From assembly GCA_963723165.1 (NCBI GenBank), contig CAVRPP010000001.1:1-46045 (forward strand): a DNA stretch of 46,045 nucleotides, given 5' to 3'. A model generated the notes under the pieces. That model did no database searches and had not been told where the DNA came from. It saw nothing but the letters and a program-made list of their open reading frames with translations. Shown here piece by piece: positions 9,093 through 18,252 of this stretch (its first letter is position 1; the number at the start of each line of letters is the position of its first letter). The translations under genes were made by a program, and so were the position numbers. This DNA is from UBA4744 sp963723165 (GTDB taxonomy: Bacteria > Actinomycetota > Acidimicrobiia > Spongiisociales > UBA4744).

Positions 9093-9118
9093 TCAAAGCA
9101 AGGCAGCCGCAGGCTGCC
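9093..9118 (-). terminator. Terminator after uppS
   Basis: The stem GGCAGCC / GGCTGCC with a 3-base loop, followed on the minus strand by TTGCTTT, lies 6 bases beyond the uppS stop codon. It is a plausible intrinsic terminator ending the recO-uppS transcript before glyS. Confidence 0.65.
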
Positions 9119-9123
9119 CCTCC

Positions 9124-9858
9124 TCATGCCTTTCCGAAACGCCGCTTGCGTCTTTGGTATTCGGCTACGCAGTCGGCGAGGTGCTTGGGAGTGAAGTCGG
9201 GGAAGAGAACCTCGGGGAAGACGAATTCGGCATAGGCGGCTTGCCAAAGGAGAAAATTGCTCAGCCGGTACTCGCCCGAGGTACGAATGATGAGATCCGC
9301 ATCCGGCATGCCGGGGATATAGAGGTACGAGGACACCGTCTGCTGGTCGATCGTGTCCGGGTCGACCTCCCCGGACCGGACATCGGCGGCGAGACGGCGA
9401 ACGGCATCGCCTAGTTCCAGCCGACTGCCGTAGTTGAACGCAAACACCAGATGAAGGCGTTTGTTGTCGACGGTGAGTTGTTGAGCATCCCGCATCCTGG
9501 TCCGGTTGAGATCCGGAACCCTCGGGTCGTCGAGATCACCCATGAAGTAAATGCGAACCCCGTCGGCATCAAGGTCATCTCTGCGACGGAGCAGCAGATC
9601 CTGATTGAAGTGCATGAGGAAGGCGACTTCTTCCTCAGAGCGTGACCAGTTCTCGGTTGAGAAGGTGTACACGGTCAACCACTCAATGCCCAGGTCGAGC
9701 GCCCCCTGAATGGAATCGAACAGGGCCTTCTCGCCGGCGGCATGACCGGCCGTGCGATGCAGGCCCCGCTGTTCCGCCCAGCGCCCGTTGCCGTCGAGAA
9801 TGATCCCAACGTGGCGAGGCATCCGGTCACGATCAAGACCTTCCAGCAGATCACTCAT
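9124..9858 (-). CDS. uppS: Isoprenyl transferase (undecaprenyl diphosphate synthase type)
   Basis: A 244-residue cis-prenyltransferase that elongates farnesyl diphosphate to the long-chain lipid carrier used for cell-wall synthesis. It shows the catalytic block HVGIILDGNGRWAEQRGL, with the conserved Asp in LDGNGRWA, and the later substrate-binding motif DLIIRTSGEYRLSNFLLWQ. ATG at 9858 overlaps the recO stop by 8 bases, which explains coupling to recO; a longer frame to 9978 lies inside recO and is not supported. In actinobacteria paralogues may make shorter prenyl chains, so exact chain length is open. Confidence 0.94.
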   Translation of the reverse strand: MSDLLEGLDRDRMPRHVGIILDGNGRWAEQRGLHRTAGHAAGEKALFDSIQGALDLGIEWLTVYTFSTENWSRSEEEVAFLMHFNQDLLLRRRDDLDADGVRIYFMGDLDDPRVPDLNRTRMRDAQQLTVDNKRLHLVFAFNYGSRLELGDAVRRLAADVRSGEVDPDTIDQQTVSSYLYIPGMPDADLIIRTSGEYRLSNFLLWQAAYAEFVFPEVLFPDFTPKHLADCVAEYQRRKRRFGKA

Positions 9859-10570
9859 CGAGCACCGCCAGGCTGGCGAGCCGCCGTTCGAGGTGGTACT
9901 CAATGAACCGGCGGGCGACGCCCATCGCCTCCCCGGAGAAATGCGGATTCGCTTCCGGTAGGTCCGCAATGTCGGCACGGGCCAACGACGCGAGATAGTC
10001 GGTCAAGCCGGGACGGAGACGAACCGCCCCGTCGGTCCGGCAGTTGTCGCACAGCGCTCCCCCAGCGGCAAAACTGAACCGGAGCGATTCAGCCTGCCGG
10101 CCACAACTGGCGCAAGAATCGAGTGCGGGGGCGAATCCGATGACCTCGGCCAGTTTGAGGAGGAAGGTCGTAACTAAGTCGGGTGACGGCTGTTGCTGGT
10201 CGAGTGCTTTCAAACCTCGTTGCAACAACAGGAACAAACGGAGTGATGGCTCGCCCTCGCTGGCCACGGCATCGACGGCCTCGACCATCGTGCCCGCCGC
10301 CATGACCCGATCAAGGTCGTCGCGTACATGGGAAAAGGTCTCGATGACCGAAACCTGCGTGATCGTGTCGAGATTGCGCCCCTCGTAGAGAATCAAATCA
10401 ACGTGCGTGAATGGTTCCAGGCGGCCCCCGAAGCGGCTCTTCGTCTTGCGGATCCCCTTCGCCACCGTGCGGAGTTTGCCGTGGTTGGGGCTGAGAATGA
10501 CCACCACCCGGTCGGCCTCACCAAACGGAAAGCTGCGAAGCACAATGCCCTGGTCGTTGCGGATGGCCAT
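9851..10570 (-). CDS. recO: DNA repair protein RecO
   Basis: A 239-residue recombination mediator that helps RecR load RecA on single-stranded DNA. The N-terminal OB fold begins MAIRNDQGIVLRSFPFGEAD, typical for the family. The C-terminal helical domain holds a zinc site with C153, C156, C174 and C177 (CASC ... CDNC). It is cotranscribed with uppS downstream, with overlapping ends, a common recO-uppS order in actinobacteria. Confidence 0.93.
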   Translation of the reverse strand: MAIRNDQGIVLRSFPFGEADRVVVILSPNHGKLRTVAKGIRKTKSRFGGRLEPFTHVDLILYEGRNLDTITQVSVIETFSHVRDDLDRVMAAGTMVEAVDAVASEGEPSLRLFLLLQRGLKALDQQQPSPDLVTTFLLKLAEVIGFAPALDSCASCGRQAESLRFSFAAGGALCDNCRTDGAVRLRPGLTDYLASLARADIADLPEANPHFSGEAMGVARRFIEYHLERRLASLAVLDE

Positions 10571-10683
10571 GACGGTGATGGTACCGGGGAGGGTGCGCCA
10601 ACTCCTCGCTCATCGCTCGGATCTGTGCCCCACCAAAGTCGCAACGGCGAGCCTCGAACCCCATTACTTCGTACACTGTCTTC

Positions 10684-10965
10684 ATGAGCATCCTCACAGG
10701 ACCACAAAGAGAAGCCTTTTCGGAGGCGCATCCAGAATGGCTGGCGCAAGGCGAAACCATCACCCGAACGTTCACGTTCGAAGATTTCGGCGAATCTCTC
10801 GGGTTCGTGACGCGGGTCGGTGTGGCAGCCGAGCGTGCTTTTCACCACCCCGACATCGACATCCGTTGGAACAAGGTGACCCTCACCCTCACCAGCCATG
10901 ATGTGGGGGGACTCACCGAAAGAGACGTGGAATTGGCGGCCAAGATCGACGCTTTTGTCGGCTGA
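10684..10965 (+). CDS. 4a-hydroxytetrahydrobiopterin dehydratase-like (PCD/DCoH)
   Basis: A 93-residue protein of the pterin-4a-carbinolamine dehydratase family. The diagnostic block AERAFHHPDIDIRWNKVTLT carries the histidines of the active site. The length fits the family (about 95-110). No phenylalanine hydroxylase gene is adjacent, so the role may be in general pterin or molybdopterin recycling; this is inference. It is a lone plus-strand gene between divergent recO and the convergent SirB1-like gene. Confidence 0.9.
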   Translation: MSILTGPQREAFSEAHPEWLAQGETITRTFTFEDFGESLGFVTRVGVAAERAFHHPDIDIRWNKVTLTLTSHDVGGLTERDVELAAKIDAFVG

Positions 10966-10970
10966 ACGAA

Positions 10971-11621
10971 TCAGGCCCGGCGGGCGCGCAGCTCGTCCAG
11001 GCAAGCGGTAATCCAATCGGGTGGCCGGAACGCCTGGACCTCTTCTCCGGCAGCCTGCCGGTAGGCCTCGGTCAGATTCCCCAGCATCCTCTCGAGAATG
11101 GACTCCGGAGCCACCGGTTCTAGCCACTCAGGGTTCAAACGCGGCGTCCCGCCAAAGTTCTCGGCAAACAATGCCGCCGCCTCGTCCGCACCTATGGCCT
11201 CCCCACCCCCAAAGGGATCCACGAGCTGCCCACCGGCATAGATCAGGAAATGACCGGGAAGTCCTACCCCCTCAACGCTGATCCCGGCTCGCCTGCCGAC
11301 CTCCATCCACACCACCGCCAGCGTGATCGGAATGCCTTTGCGGCGGTCCATGACCTCGTTCAGAAACGAGTTGCGCGGGTCGTGATAGGTGTCGATGTCG
11401 CCGCCCAGCCCCTCGCGGATGGCCACAACTCTGCGCAGATCCAGATGAGTCGTCCCGTCAACGAATCCCGCCATAGCCGTCAACCGGTCCAGGTAGGCGC
11501 CTATATCCAGCTCCGGGTAGGCAAAGCGGGCATATTCCAGCGCCGCCTCGGCCAGGAGACCGTCAGCGGCCAACGAAACGATCCGCTCGACTCGATCCCG
11601 ATAATCAATCTCGGGTGTCAC
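10971..11621 (-). CDS. SirB1-like transglutaminase-fold protein
   Basis: A 216-residue protein with the Transglut_core2/SirB1 pattern. The segments NSFLNEVMDRRKGIPITLAV and GVGLPGHFLI are family landmarks, and the family's usual Cys is replaced by Asn (RNSF), so it is probably not a protease. Family function is unclear, with links to tetratricopeptide proteins. It overlaps era by 4 bases (ATGA), so it belongs to the era operon. It is distinct from the lasso-peptide B2 transglutaminase-like peptidases. Confidence 0.8.
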   Translation of the reverse strand: MTPEIDYRDRVERIVSLAADGLLAEAALEYARFAYPELDIGAYLDRLTAMAGFVDGTTHLDLRRVVAIREGLGGDIDTYHDPRNSFLNEVMDRRKGIPITLAVVWMEVGRRAGISVEGVGLPGHFLIYAGGQLVDPFGGGEAIGADEAAALFAENFGGTPRLNPEWLEPVAPESILERMLGNLTEAYRQAAGEEVQAFRPPDWITACLDELRARRA

Positions 11622-12511
11622 TCCTGAAATCCCAGCCGATCGAGCAAGTGGGGATCGCGCTGCCAGTCCTTTTCGACCTTCGCCCGCAGATCGAGAAATA
11701 CCTTGGTCCCCAGCAGTGCCTCGATCTCGTGACGCGCCTCGGCGCCTGCGGCCGCAATCATCTCTCCGCCTTTGCCGATCACGATTCCCTTCTGGGAATC
11801 TCTTTCAACCACCAGGATGGCGTCCACATACAGCACCCCGTTTGGCCGCTCCTCCATCTCTCGCACCACGACGGTCAGCGAGTGGGGCAGCTCTTCCCGG
11901 AGGCGTTCCAGGAACTTCTCGCGAACGATCTCACCAATCAGCAACTGTTCGGGTTGATCGGTCGTGACATCGCGGGGAAAGTAAAGCGGGCCCTCGGGCA
12001 ACAAGCCGGTCAGCTCGCCTACCAAACGGTCCAATCCGTCGGCCGTCAAGGCCGACAGGGGCACATAGGCGTGGAAATCCCATTCGGCAGCCTCGGTCAG
12101 CTGCGCAAGGATCTGGGGCCGGGAAGCAATGTCGACCTTGTTGACGACGAGGATGACGGGAGTTCCGGGAATCTTGACCCTCTCGGCGATCCTCCGGTCC
12201 CCCGGTCCTATGTCCTGGGTTGCGTCCACAACAAAGACGATCGCATCGGCCTCGGCCAACGTGCCGTAAACGAGTTTGTTCAGTCGCTCCCCCAGACTGG
12301 TCCGGGGTTTGTGCAAGCCAGGCGTGTCGATCAGCACGATCTGATGCTCGGGCTCCCCACCGGCTGGAAGGGTCACCACCCCGCGGATTGCATTGCGGGT
12401 GGTCTGCGGACGGGAGGAAGTAATCGATACTTTCGACCCGACCAGGCCGTTGACGAGAGTTGACTTCCCGACGTTGGGCCGTCCCACAACGGGTACAAAC
12501 CCGGATTTCAC
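11618..12511 (-). CDS. era: GTPase Era
   Basis: A 297-residue GTPase that binds 16S rRNA and supports 30S assembly. G1 is GRPNVGKST, G3 is DTPGLHKP and G4 is NKVD; the C-terminal KH domain contains GIVIGKGGEMI. Start and stop codons overlap neighbours by 4 bases on both sides, placing it in the operon CorC-like protein, era, SirB1-like. Its co-occurrence with ybeY upstream fits a ribosome-maturation operon. Confidence 0.96.
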   Translation of the reverse strand: MKSGFVPVVGRPNVGKSTLVNGLVGSKVSITSSRPQTTRNAIRGVVTLPAGGEPEHQIVLIDTPGLHKPRTSLGERLNKLVYGTLAEADAIVFVVDATQDIGPGDRRIAERVKIPGTPVILVVNKVDIASRPQILAQLTEAAEWDFHAYVPLSALTADGLDRLVGELTGLLPEGPLYFPRDVTTDQPEQLLIGEIVREKFLERLREELPHSLTVVVREMEERPNGVLYVDAILVVERDSQKGIVIGKGGEMIAAAGAEARHEIEALLGTKVFLDLRAKVEKDWQRDPHLLDRLGFQE

Positions 12512-13692
12512 GTTGAGGCGTTGAGTATCGATGCCTGGACCTGGGCAATACGCCTGCCCTGCACCCGGACCACGGTCAAAGTCACACCCTCGTGCTCAAA
12601 TGATTCATCCTCGCGGGGAACCCGGCCGGCCAGTCCCAGGACCAGCCCACCAACCGTATCCCATTCTTCATGGGGTAACTCGACCTCGAGGAGCTGGGCC
12701 AACTCCTCGACCGACAGCCGGGCGTCAATCAGATACTCATGGTGGCCCGTTTCCTCGATGAGGGGCTCCTCGGTGTCGTACTCGTCGACGATCTCCCCGA
12801 CCAACTCCTCGATGAGATCCTCGATGGTGACCAGCCCCGCCGTGCCCCCGAACTCGTCGACGACCACCGCCATGTGGACTTTGCCTGCCTGCATGTCGCG
12901 CAGGAGATCCGAAACACGTTTGGTCTCCGGGACGAAGTACACGGGGCGCATCAGTTCCGTCACAGGCTGCGGTCCCGCCCCTTGGTCCATGATCCTGAGA
13001 AGGTCCTTGGCATAGGCGAACCCAACGATGTCGTCGGTTCCTTCTCCGGTGACCGGTAGTCGCGAGAACCCGTGTTCGATCACCACGTCGAGCGCCACAT
13101 CGGATGTGGCGTCCGAACCGATCGTCACCATGTCTGTACGCGGCACCATCACCTCGCGAACAATGGTCTCCGAGAACTCGAGGACCGATGTGATCAGGCG
13201 CCGCTCCTCTTCGTCTTGAGCAGCTTCCTCGTCGGGATCCTCGACCACCTCGGGTACTTCGTCTTCGGCGACCAGATCCGCAGCCCGGTCCCCCAACCGG
13301 CAGGCAACTTCCAGCATCGGCGCCAGACGGAAAGCCAACCGGCGCGGATGATCACGGCCCCAGGCCCGGGGCAACAATTCACCCAGCACCACGAGAGCGA
13401 TGCCGAACACGACCAGCAACAGGATGAGTCGCCACCCGAAGGTGAACTCCGTCGCCGCCCACGCAGCCGGCAATGCGGCCGAGACCAGCAGAGCAGAATG
13501 AACCATGCCGATCGCCGGTTGCAGCTTGGCCCGATCCTCGAGCAACGCCGCCACGCGCCCGGCGCCGGCATCTCCCTCCGCGGCAGCGTGGAGGGCATCA
13601 GCCCGGGGGGTCCGGATCAACGAGGCCAGGGAAGCGCGCAGGCCGGCGGCCAGGGTCAACAAGAGGATTGAAGCCACAAAAGCAACAATCAC
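12508..13692 (-). CDS. CNNM/CorC-family membrane protein with CBS domains
   Basis: A 394-residue protein. The N-terminal ~145 residues form the DUF21/CNNM membrane domain with three or four helices, followed by an acidic linker. Two CBS domains follow (VREVMVPRTDMVTI and VTELMRPVYFVPETKRVSDL), with the VVVDEFGGTAGLVTIEDLIE signature, and the C-terminal CorC_HlyC domain ends the protein. The family is linked to magnesium/cobalt efflux; the haemolysin label is historical. It lies between ybeY and era with 4-base overlaps on both sides. Confidence 0.93.
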   Translation of the reverse strand: MIVAFVASILLLTLAAGLRASLASLIRTPRADALHAAAEGDAGAGRVAALLEDRAKLQPAIGMVHSALLVSAALPAAWAATEFTFGWRLILLLVVFGIALVVLGELLPRAWGRDHPRRLAFRLAPMLEVACRLGDRAADLVAEDEVPEVVEDPDEEAAQDEEERRLITSVLEFSETIVREVMVPRTDMVTIGSDATSDVALDVVIEHGFSRLPVTGEGTDDIVGFAYAKDLLRIMDQGAGPQPVTELMRPVYFVPETKRVSDLLRDMQAGKVHMAVVVDEFGGTAGLVTIEDLIEELVGEIVDEYDTEEPLIEETGHHEYLIDARLSVEELAQLLEVELPHEEWDTVGGLVLGLAGRVPREDESFEHEGVTLTVVRVQGRRIAQVQASILNAST

Positions 13693-14153
13693 GCTCGCAG
13701 CCTCCTTGCCCGGGCCAGAAGCTGCTGTTCCCGCTGCTCCATCAGTTCAGCCTGATCGTCGTCCTGATGATCGTATCCGAGAAGGTGAAGCAACCCGTGT
13801 ACGACCAGCAACGAGAGCTCATCCTCGAATCTCTCGCCGGAAGCTATCGCATGGGTTCGCACATAGGCGGGGGCAATGACGACGTCACCGATATTCATGG
13901 GGGGGCCTCCCGGTCGCCGTTCCGGCACTATCCCGGGCTTGAGGTGCTCAATCGGGAAGGCCAGCACATCGGTCGCACCTTCCCGATGCATGAACCGATC
14001 GTTGTACGTGGCAATCTGATCCTCCCCAACGAATAGCAACGTGACCTCAGTGTCACGGGGGAAACGCTCCTCGTCGAGCACCAGTTCGGCCAGCCGTCGA
14101 AGCGGCTCGGCGTCTATCGGGTCAACTTGTTCGTCGGCGAGAAACACACTCAC
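13689..14153 (-). CDS. ybeY: Endoribonuclease YbeY
   Basis: A 154-residue metal-dependent RNase for 16S rRNA 3'-end maturation. The zinc-binding HGLLHLLGYDH motif (HxxxHxxGYDH) is intact near residues 126-136, and the family block GATDVLAFP is present. It overlaps the PgpH-type gene upstream and the CorC-like gene downstream by 4 bases each. The order phoH, pgpH, ybeY, corC, era is a widely conserved arrangement. Confidence 0.95.
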   Translation of the reverse strand: MSVFLADEQVDPIDAEPLRRLAELVLDEERFPRDTEVTLLFVGEDQIATYNDRFMHREGATDVLAFPIEHLKPGIVPERRPGGPPMNIGDVVIAPAYVRTHAIASGERFEDELSLLVVHGLLHLLGYDHQDDDQAELMEQREQQLLARARRLRA

Positions 14154-16831
14154 GGACGAAACTCCACGTTGGTTGCGTCGGGCGCTGCCGGCGCCCCGTT
14201 TCCATCCCCGATAGTGCCACCTGGTCTCCCACCTTCAATCGAAGGCTTGCGACCCTCCCCGGGTTCGGCCACCGGTTCGGGGAAGTCCGGGTACGGGATC
14301 CGCTGGTGATAGTGACCCACCAGGGCATCCACAAAGGCTTCCTTGACCCGGGTCAGTTCGCCGAGCGTCAAGGCGCTCTCTGACAACTGACCGTCGGCAA
14401 CTTTCTCCCCGACCACCCGGTCGACTACCCGCCGAATCTTTTCTGGTGTCGGATCATCGTCCGCGAAGACAGCCCGGGAAGCGCCCTCCAGGGCGTCCGC
14501 CATCATGAGGATGGCGTTCTCTTTGGTTCGTGGTTTGTGGCCGTGATGCCGGAAGTCGTCGACCTGCACATTTTCTTCACCGTAGTCATCGATCGCTTTG
14601 TGATAGAAGTAGCGCATGATGCCGTCACCGTGATGGGCGACCACGCTGTCGGCAACCAATGCAGGGATCCGATACTCCCTTGCCAGCGCCACACCATCGA
14701 TCACGTGCTGGCGGATTGCCGCGGCCGACTCTTCCGGGCGCATGTAGTCGTGCGGGTTAGAGATCCCGAACTGGTTCTCGATGAAATACTGGGGGTTCTT
14801 GGTCTTGCCGAGGTCGTGGTAGTAAGCCGACGCTCGCACCAGCAGGTTGTTGGCCCCGATGGACTTGGCCGCCCGGTCGCCGAGGGTGCCGACCAGCAGA
14901 GAGTGATTGAAAGTGCCTCGCGCTTTTTCCTCCAACATCTGCAGAGCCGGATGGTTGCGATCGGTCAGGTCGAGCAGACGCAGCGTGGTGGTTATGTCGA
15001 AGATGATCTCGAAGAAAGACACCGCAGTCACGCCAACCAAACCGGACAGGAATCCGTTCAAGAATCCATACAACGCCGCTGCGGCCACGGTCTCCGGCCC
15101 TGCGAAGAACCACGATATGGCCGCCGCCAGGGGTGTGAGTGCCAGCGCGGTATAGACGATGGCTTTCCGGAGGTCGCCACGGGCCGAGATCGACGAAACG
15201 AACGGAATCGGTGACATGGCCGAAAGGAGAGCGAACAGCGTCAAACCCGGATCGCGGGTTGCGATCCCGGTCAAAGCCCCAACTGCCAACGACATGATCA
15301 CGCCGATGCGGGCGTCGAAAAGGATCGCAGCCATGAAACCGAACGTGGCGGCCGGGATCAGATAGCCGACCGTGAGATTGTCGTCGGGAGTGAGAATGCC
15401 CATCAAACGAGCAGCGCCGGCGGCCAGAGCTATGAGGGCTCCGAACAAAATGACGCGCTTCGTATTCGCCCAGAATTGTTCACGGAAGCGGGCCAGGTAG
15501 AAAGACAGCATCCCGACCAGCATCGTGACGACGGCCAGCATTGCCAGGACCTCGAGCCCGGTTTGGTTCAACAACCCAAGCGAGTTGATTGCCGCGGCAT
15601 GTACCGCCGTGACTACTTCGCCCTCAGCCACGATGATCTGACCATCCCGAAAGGACTCCGAGATCTCTTCCACCTCCTGGCGAACCGCAGCCCGGGCTGC
15701 TTCGGTGGCCGACACATCCAGGGTCTCGTTGATGACCAGTGTGTTGGCGACGACGTCGGCGGCGGCGGCGCTGGCTTCCGGGTTGTACTCGTCGTCGAAG
15801 ATCACAGGCGGCCAGTTGACATCAAGAGCCCGCACTGCAGAAGCCAGTTCCTCCGCGGTTTCGATGCCATCGGTCATGACGTCGGCCGCCCGGGCTATGG
15901 CTTTCTCCTGAAACTCGGACAGGAAAGGTGGCAAGCCCTGCGCAGATCGCATCACGTCTGCGGTGGCCAGCATGGTCAGCGTTTCGACAGTCTCGGGTTG
16001 CAGCGTTGGAAAGGCTCCACCGAGACCCTGCTGCTGGGTTTCCAGCGTCCTGGTGAGTGGCGAAAACCCGACTGCGGCGACTTCCACGATCGTGTCGGCG
16101 CCAGTCGCGGTGGTTTGCTGCACGTTGTCGGTGGAGGTGGCGAAGTGCTCGAGGCGCGGATCATTCTCCGCCACAGTCACCGTGACCTCACCGACGGCTA
16201 TCCCGAGGACGGTGAAGAAGCCGTTCGCATCGGTTTGCGATTGAAACTCCTGACCGTCGGCGTCGACGACACCGACCGCAGCTGCGGTCAGCGGAGCGTC
16301 ACCGGCGTCGGCCAGAAAGGCTCCGTCCTCGTCCACATCGAGAAACAGGAAGCCTCGCACCCCCGCGGTGAGGGCGGCAGGCTCGGACGTCGTGGTCGTC
16401 GAGGCCGGTTCTTCGCCTTCCGCGACGGTCGTGGTCGTGGTCGGCTGGGTCGAAGAAGAGGTTGTGGGCTCAGGCTCGGGGACGGTGGTGTCGGTAGTGG
16501 TCGTCGTAGGGGTCGCTTCCCGATACACGCCTGCCTTGGCCGTTTCGATGACTACCGCTATTTGACCCAACACCTCCCGGGTTCGGTCCGGATCAGGCGT
16601 GAAGATCGGATTGACTGCTTCCTCCGCCTGTTGGCGAGCCGCTTCGGTCTCGGCTTCATCCGTGACTACAACCGGACTGTCGGCAACGAAGCTGACGGGT
16701 GACGCCTCTCCGATGGTCAGCGTTATGTCGCTGCGCTGCTGACCAACCAGAAGAACGCCCCAGGTGAGGGCGATGGTGAACACGACTATGGCCGCCCGAA
16801 TCAATCGCGCTCGACGTGCCTCGTTGCTCAT
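14150..16831 (-). CDS. PgpH-type 7TM-HD phosphohydrolase with an SdrD_B-like insertion
   Basis: An 893-residue protein. A single N-terminal helix (about 12-30) leads into an extracellular 7TMR-HDED region, followed by seven membrane helices (about 440-640) and a cytoplasmic HD domain with YYHDLGK, VVAHHGDG and MADALEGA. In the PgpH family the HD domain degrades cyclic-di-AMP. Inside the extracellular region a Thr/Ser/Pro-rich linker (about 106-152) precedes a 100-residue SdrD_B/Cna_B-like beta domain (about 157-256) with GFLFLDVDEDG and TDANGFFTVLGI. That insert is not part of ordinary PgpH. The gene sits between phoH and ybeY with 4-base overlaps. Confidence 0.92.
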   Translation of the reverse strand: MSNEARRARLIRAAIVVFTIALTWGVLLVGQQRSDITLTIGEASPVSFVADSPVVVTDEAETEAARQQAEEAVNPIFTPDPDRTREVLGQIAVVIETAKAGVYREATPTTTTTDTTVPEPEPTTSSSTQPTTTTTVAEGEEPASTTTTSEPAALTAGVRGFLFLDVDEDGAFLADAGDAPLTAAAVGVVDADGQEFQSQTDANGFFTVLGIAVGEVTVTVAENDPRLEHFATSTDNVQQTTATGADTIVEVAAVGFSPLTRTLETQQQGLGGAFPTLQPETVETLTMLATADVMRSAQGLPPFLSEFQEKAIARAADVMTDGIETAEELASAVRALDVNWPPVIFDDEYNPEASAAAADVVANTLVINETLDVSATEAARAAVRQEVEEISESFRDGQIIVAEGEVVTAVHAAAINSLGLLNQTGLEVLAMLAVVTMLVGMLSFYLARFREQFWANTKRVILFGALIALAAGAARLMGILTPDDNLTVGYLIPAATFGFMAAILFDARIGVIMSLAVGALTGIATRDPGLTLFALLSAMSPIPFVSSISARGDLRKAIVYTALALTPLAAAISWFFAGPETVAAAALYGFLNGFLSGLVGVTAVSFFEIIFDITTTLRLLDLTDRNHPALQMLEEKARGTFNHSLLVGTLGDRAAKSIGANNLLVRASAYYHDLGKTKNPQYFIENQFGISNPHDYMRPEESAAAIRQHVIDGVALAREYRIPALVADSVVAHHGDGIMRYFYHKAIDDYGEENVQVDDFRHHGHKPRTKENAILMMADALEGASRAVFADDDPTPEKIRRVVDRVVGEKVADGQLSESALTLGELTRVKEAFVDALVGHYHQRIPYPDFPEPVAEPGEGRKPSIEGGRPGGTIGDGNGAPAAPDATNVEFRP

Positions 16832-17829
16832 GATCCGCCGTTCTCTTCGAACCGTTGATACGCATCGACGATGGCGGCCACAATCCTGTGCCGTACAACA
16901 TCGCGAGAGGTCAACTCGACGAAGGCCACGCCGGGAATGCCCTGCAGTACATCGCGAGCTACGCGAAGGCCAGATCCCCTTCCGATCGGAAGGTCAACCT
17001 GAGTGATATCACCGGTGATGATCATCTTGGAATTGAAGCCCAGCCGGGTCAAGAACATCTTCATCTGTGGCGGTGATGTGTTCTGGGCCTCGTCGAGCAC
17101 AACGCAGGCGTCGTTGAGGGTTCTGCCGCGCATATAGGCGAGGGGGGCGATCTCGATCGTGCCACGTTCCATCAGCCGGGCGGTCTCTTCCGGACCCAGC
17201 ATCTCGTAGAGAGCGTCGTACAGGGGACGCAAATACGGGTCGATTTTGGCGATGAGATCACCGGGCAGGAACCCGAGGCTCTCACCGGCTTCAACAGCCG
17301 GGCGGGTCAGGACGATTCTCCGCACCGCCCCCGAACTCAGCGCCTCCACCGCTGCGGCCATCGCCAGATAGGTCTTGCCGGTACCAGCGGGGCCGACACT
17401 GAAGACCAGGGTGTTGTCCCGGATTGCATCGATATAGCGGTGCTGTCCAACCGTCTTGGGGCGAACCATTTTGCCACGCCCGACGGGGACACCTTCGGTA
17501 AGAACACCGGACGGGCTCGGTATGTCATCGCGGACCATGTCGATAACCCGGCCGACCCGATCGGCATCCAGCCCCTGCCCTTCCTGGACGAGAATGAGCA
17601 GCTCCTCGGCGACGGTGCGGACCTCGGCCGCACGGGCCGGATCGCCGGAGATCAAGAATTCGTTGCCCCGTACGATGATGCGGACATCAGGGTATGCGGC
17701 TTCGAACAGCCGCAGGTGCGCGTCATGCTCTCCAACCAACTCGAGCATCAAGTGATTGGAAGGGACGCGCAACCGGACTTCGGATGCAGGGGTGTCGAGC
17801 AAAGAATCCTCGTTACGAGGGGAAACCAT
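16828..17829 (-). CDS. PhoH-like ATPase
   Basis: A 333-residue PhoH-family protein. An N-terminal KH-like segment precedes the ATPase core with Walker A GPAGTGKT, the block GESLGFLPGDLIAKIDPYLR, and Walker B around VVLDEAQN. The family is associated with RNA metabolism and neighbours ybeY in many genomes. Its stop overlaps the start of the PgpH-type gene by 4 bases. It is the first gene of the operon that runs to the SirB1-like gene. Confidence 0.94.
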   Translation of the reverse strand: MVSPRNEDSLLDTPASEVRLRVPSNHLMLELVGEHDAHLRLFEAAYPDVRIIVRGNEFLISGDPARAAEVRTVAEELLILVQEGQGLDADRVGRVIDMVRDDIPSPSGVLTEGVPVGRGKMVRPKTVGQHRYIDAIRDNTLVFSVGPAGTGKTYLAMAAAVEALSSGAVRRIVLTRPAVEAGESLGFLPGDLIAKIDPYLRPLYDALYEMLGPEETARLMERGTIEIAPLAYMRGRTLNDACVVLDEAQNTSPPQMKMFLTRLGFNSKMIITGDITQVDLPIGRGSGLRVARDVLQGIPGVAFVELTSRDVVRHRIVAAIVDAYQRFEENGGS

Positions 17830-17907
17830 AAGGTTCCAGCAGTATACCGGGAGGTCGTGCCATTACCGAAGCAACGATTCTGCGCTGCGCAGGGTTCCTC
17901 AGCCGGT

Positions 17908-18252
17908 TCATCCCGGGGGCCAGCTCAGCGGGCGGCCCCCTAGCAAATGCACATGGAGGTGAAACACGGTCTGGCCGGCGCCGGCGCCGACGTTTGTCAC
18001 CAACCGCCATCCCTTTTCGAGTTGTTCCGAGGCGGCGACGCGAGCCGCCAGCTCAAACAATTCGGCCAGCATGGGGCCATGCTCGATCTGCAGTTGTGCG
18101 GCGGAGTCTGCAATGTGCATCTTGGGGATCAGCAAGATGTGGGTAGGCGCCGCTGGATTGATATCGCGAAAGGCGAGAACGCTTTCGGTTTCGGCTACCC
18201 GTTCGGAGGGAATCGAACCATCTGCAATCTTGCAGAAGAGGCAGTCATCCAA
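17908..18252 (-). CDS. HIT-family nucleotide-binding protein
   Basis: A 114-residue histidine-triad protein of the HinT branch. The N-terminus CLFCKIADGSIPSERV and the catalytic triad HLHVHLLGG are intact. Family members hydrolyse nucleoside phosphoramidates and similar adducts. It overlaps the 3' end of mtaB by 8 bases, so the two are cotranscribed. Confidence 0.93.
   Translation of the reverse strand: MDDCLFCKIADGSIPSERVAETESVLAFRDINPAAPTHILLIPKMHIADSAAQLQIEHGPMLAELFELAARVAASEQLEKGWRLVTNVGAGAGQTVFHLHVHLLGGRPLSWPPG

Noticed and set aside
10971..11621. SirB1-like transglutaminase-fold protein as the missing lasso B2 peptidase
   Set aside because: It is a different subfamily, part of the era operon and 20 kb away, and lacks the expected Cys.
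15476..16702. A 408-codon plus-strand frame opposite the PgpH-type gene
   Set aside because: Antisense shadow; its low-complexity stretches mirror the Thr-rich linker on the true strand.
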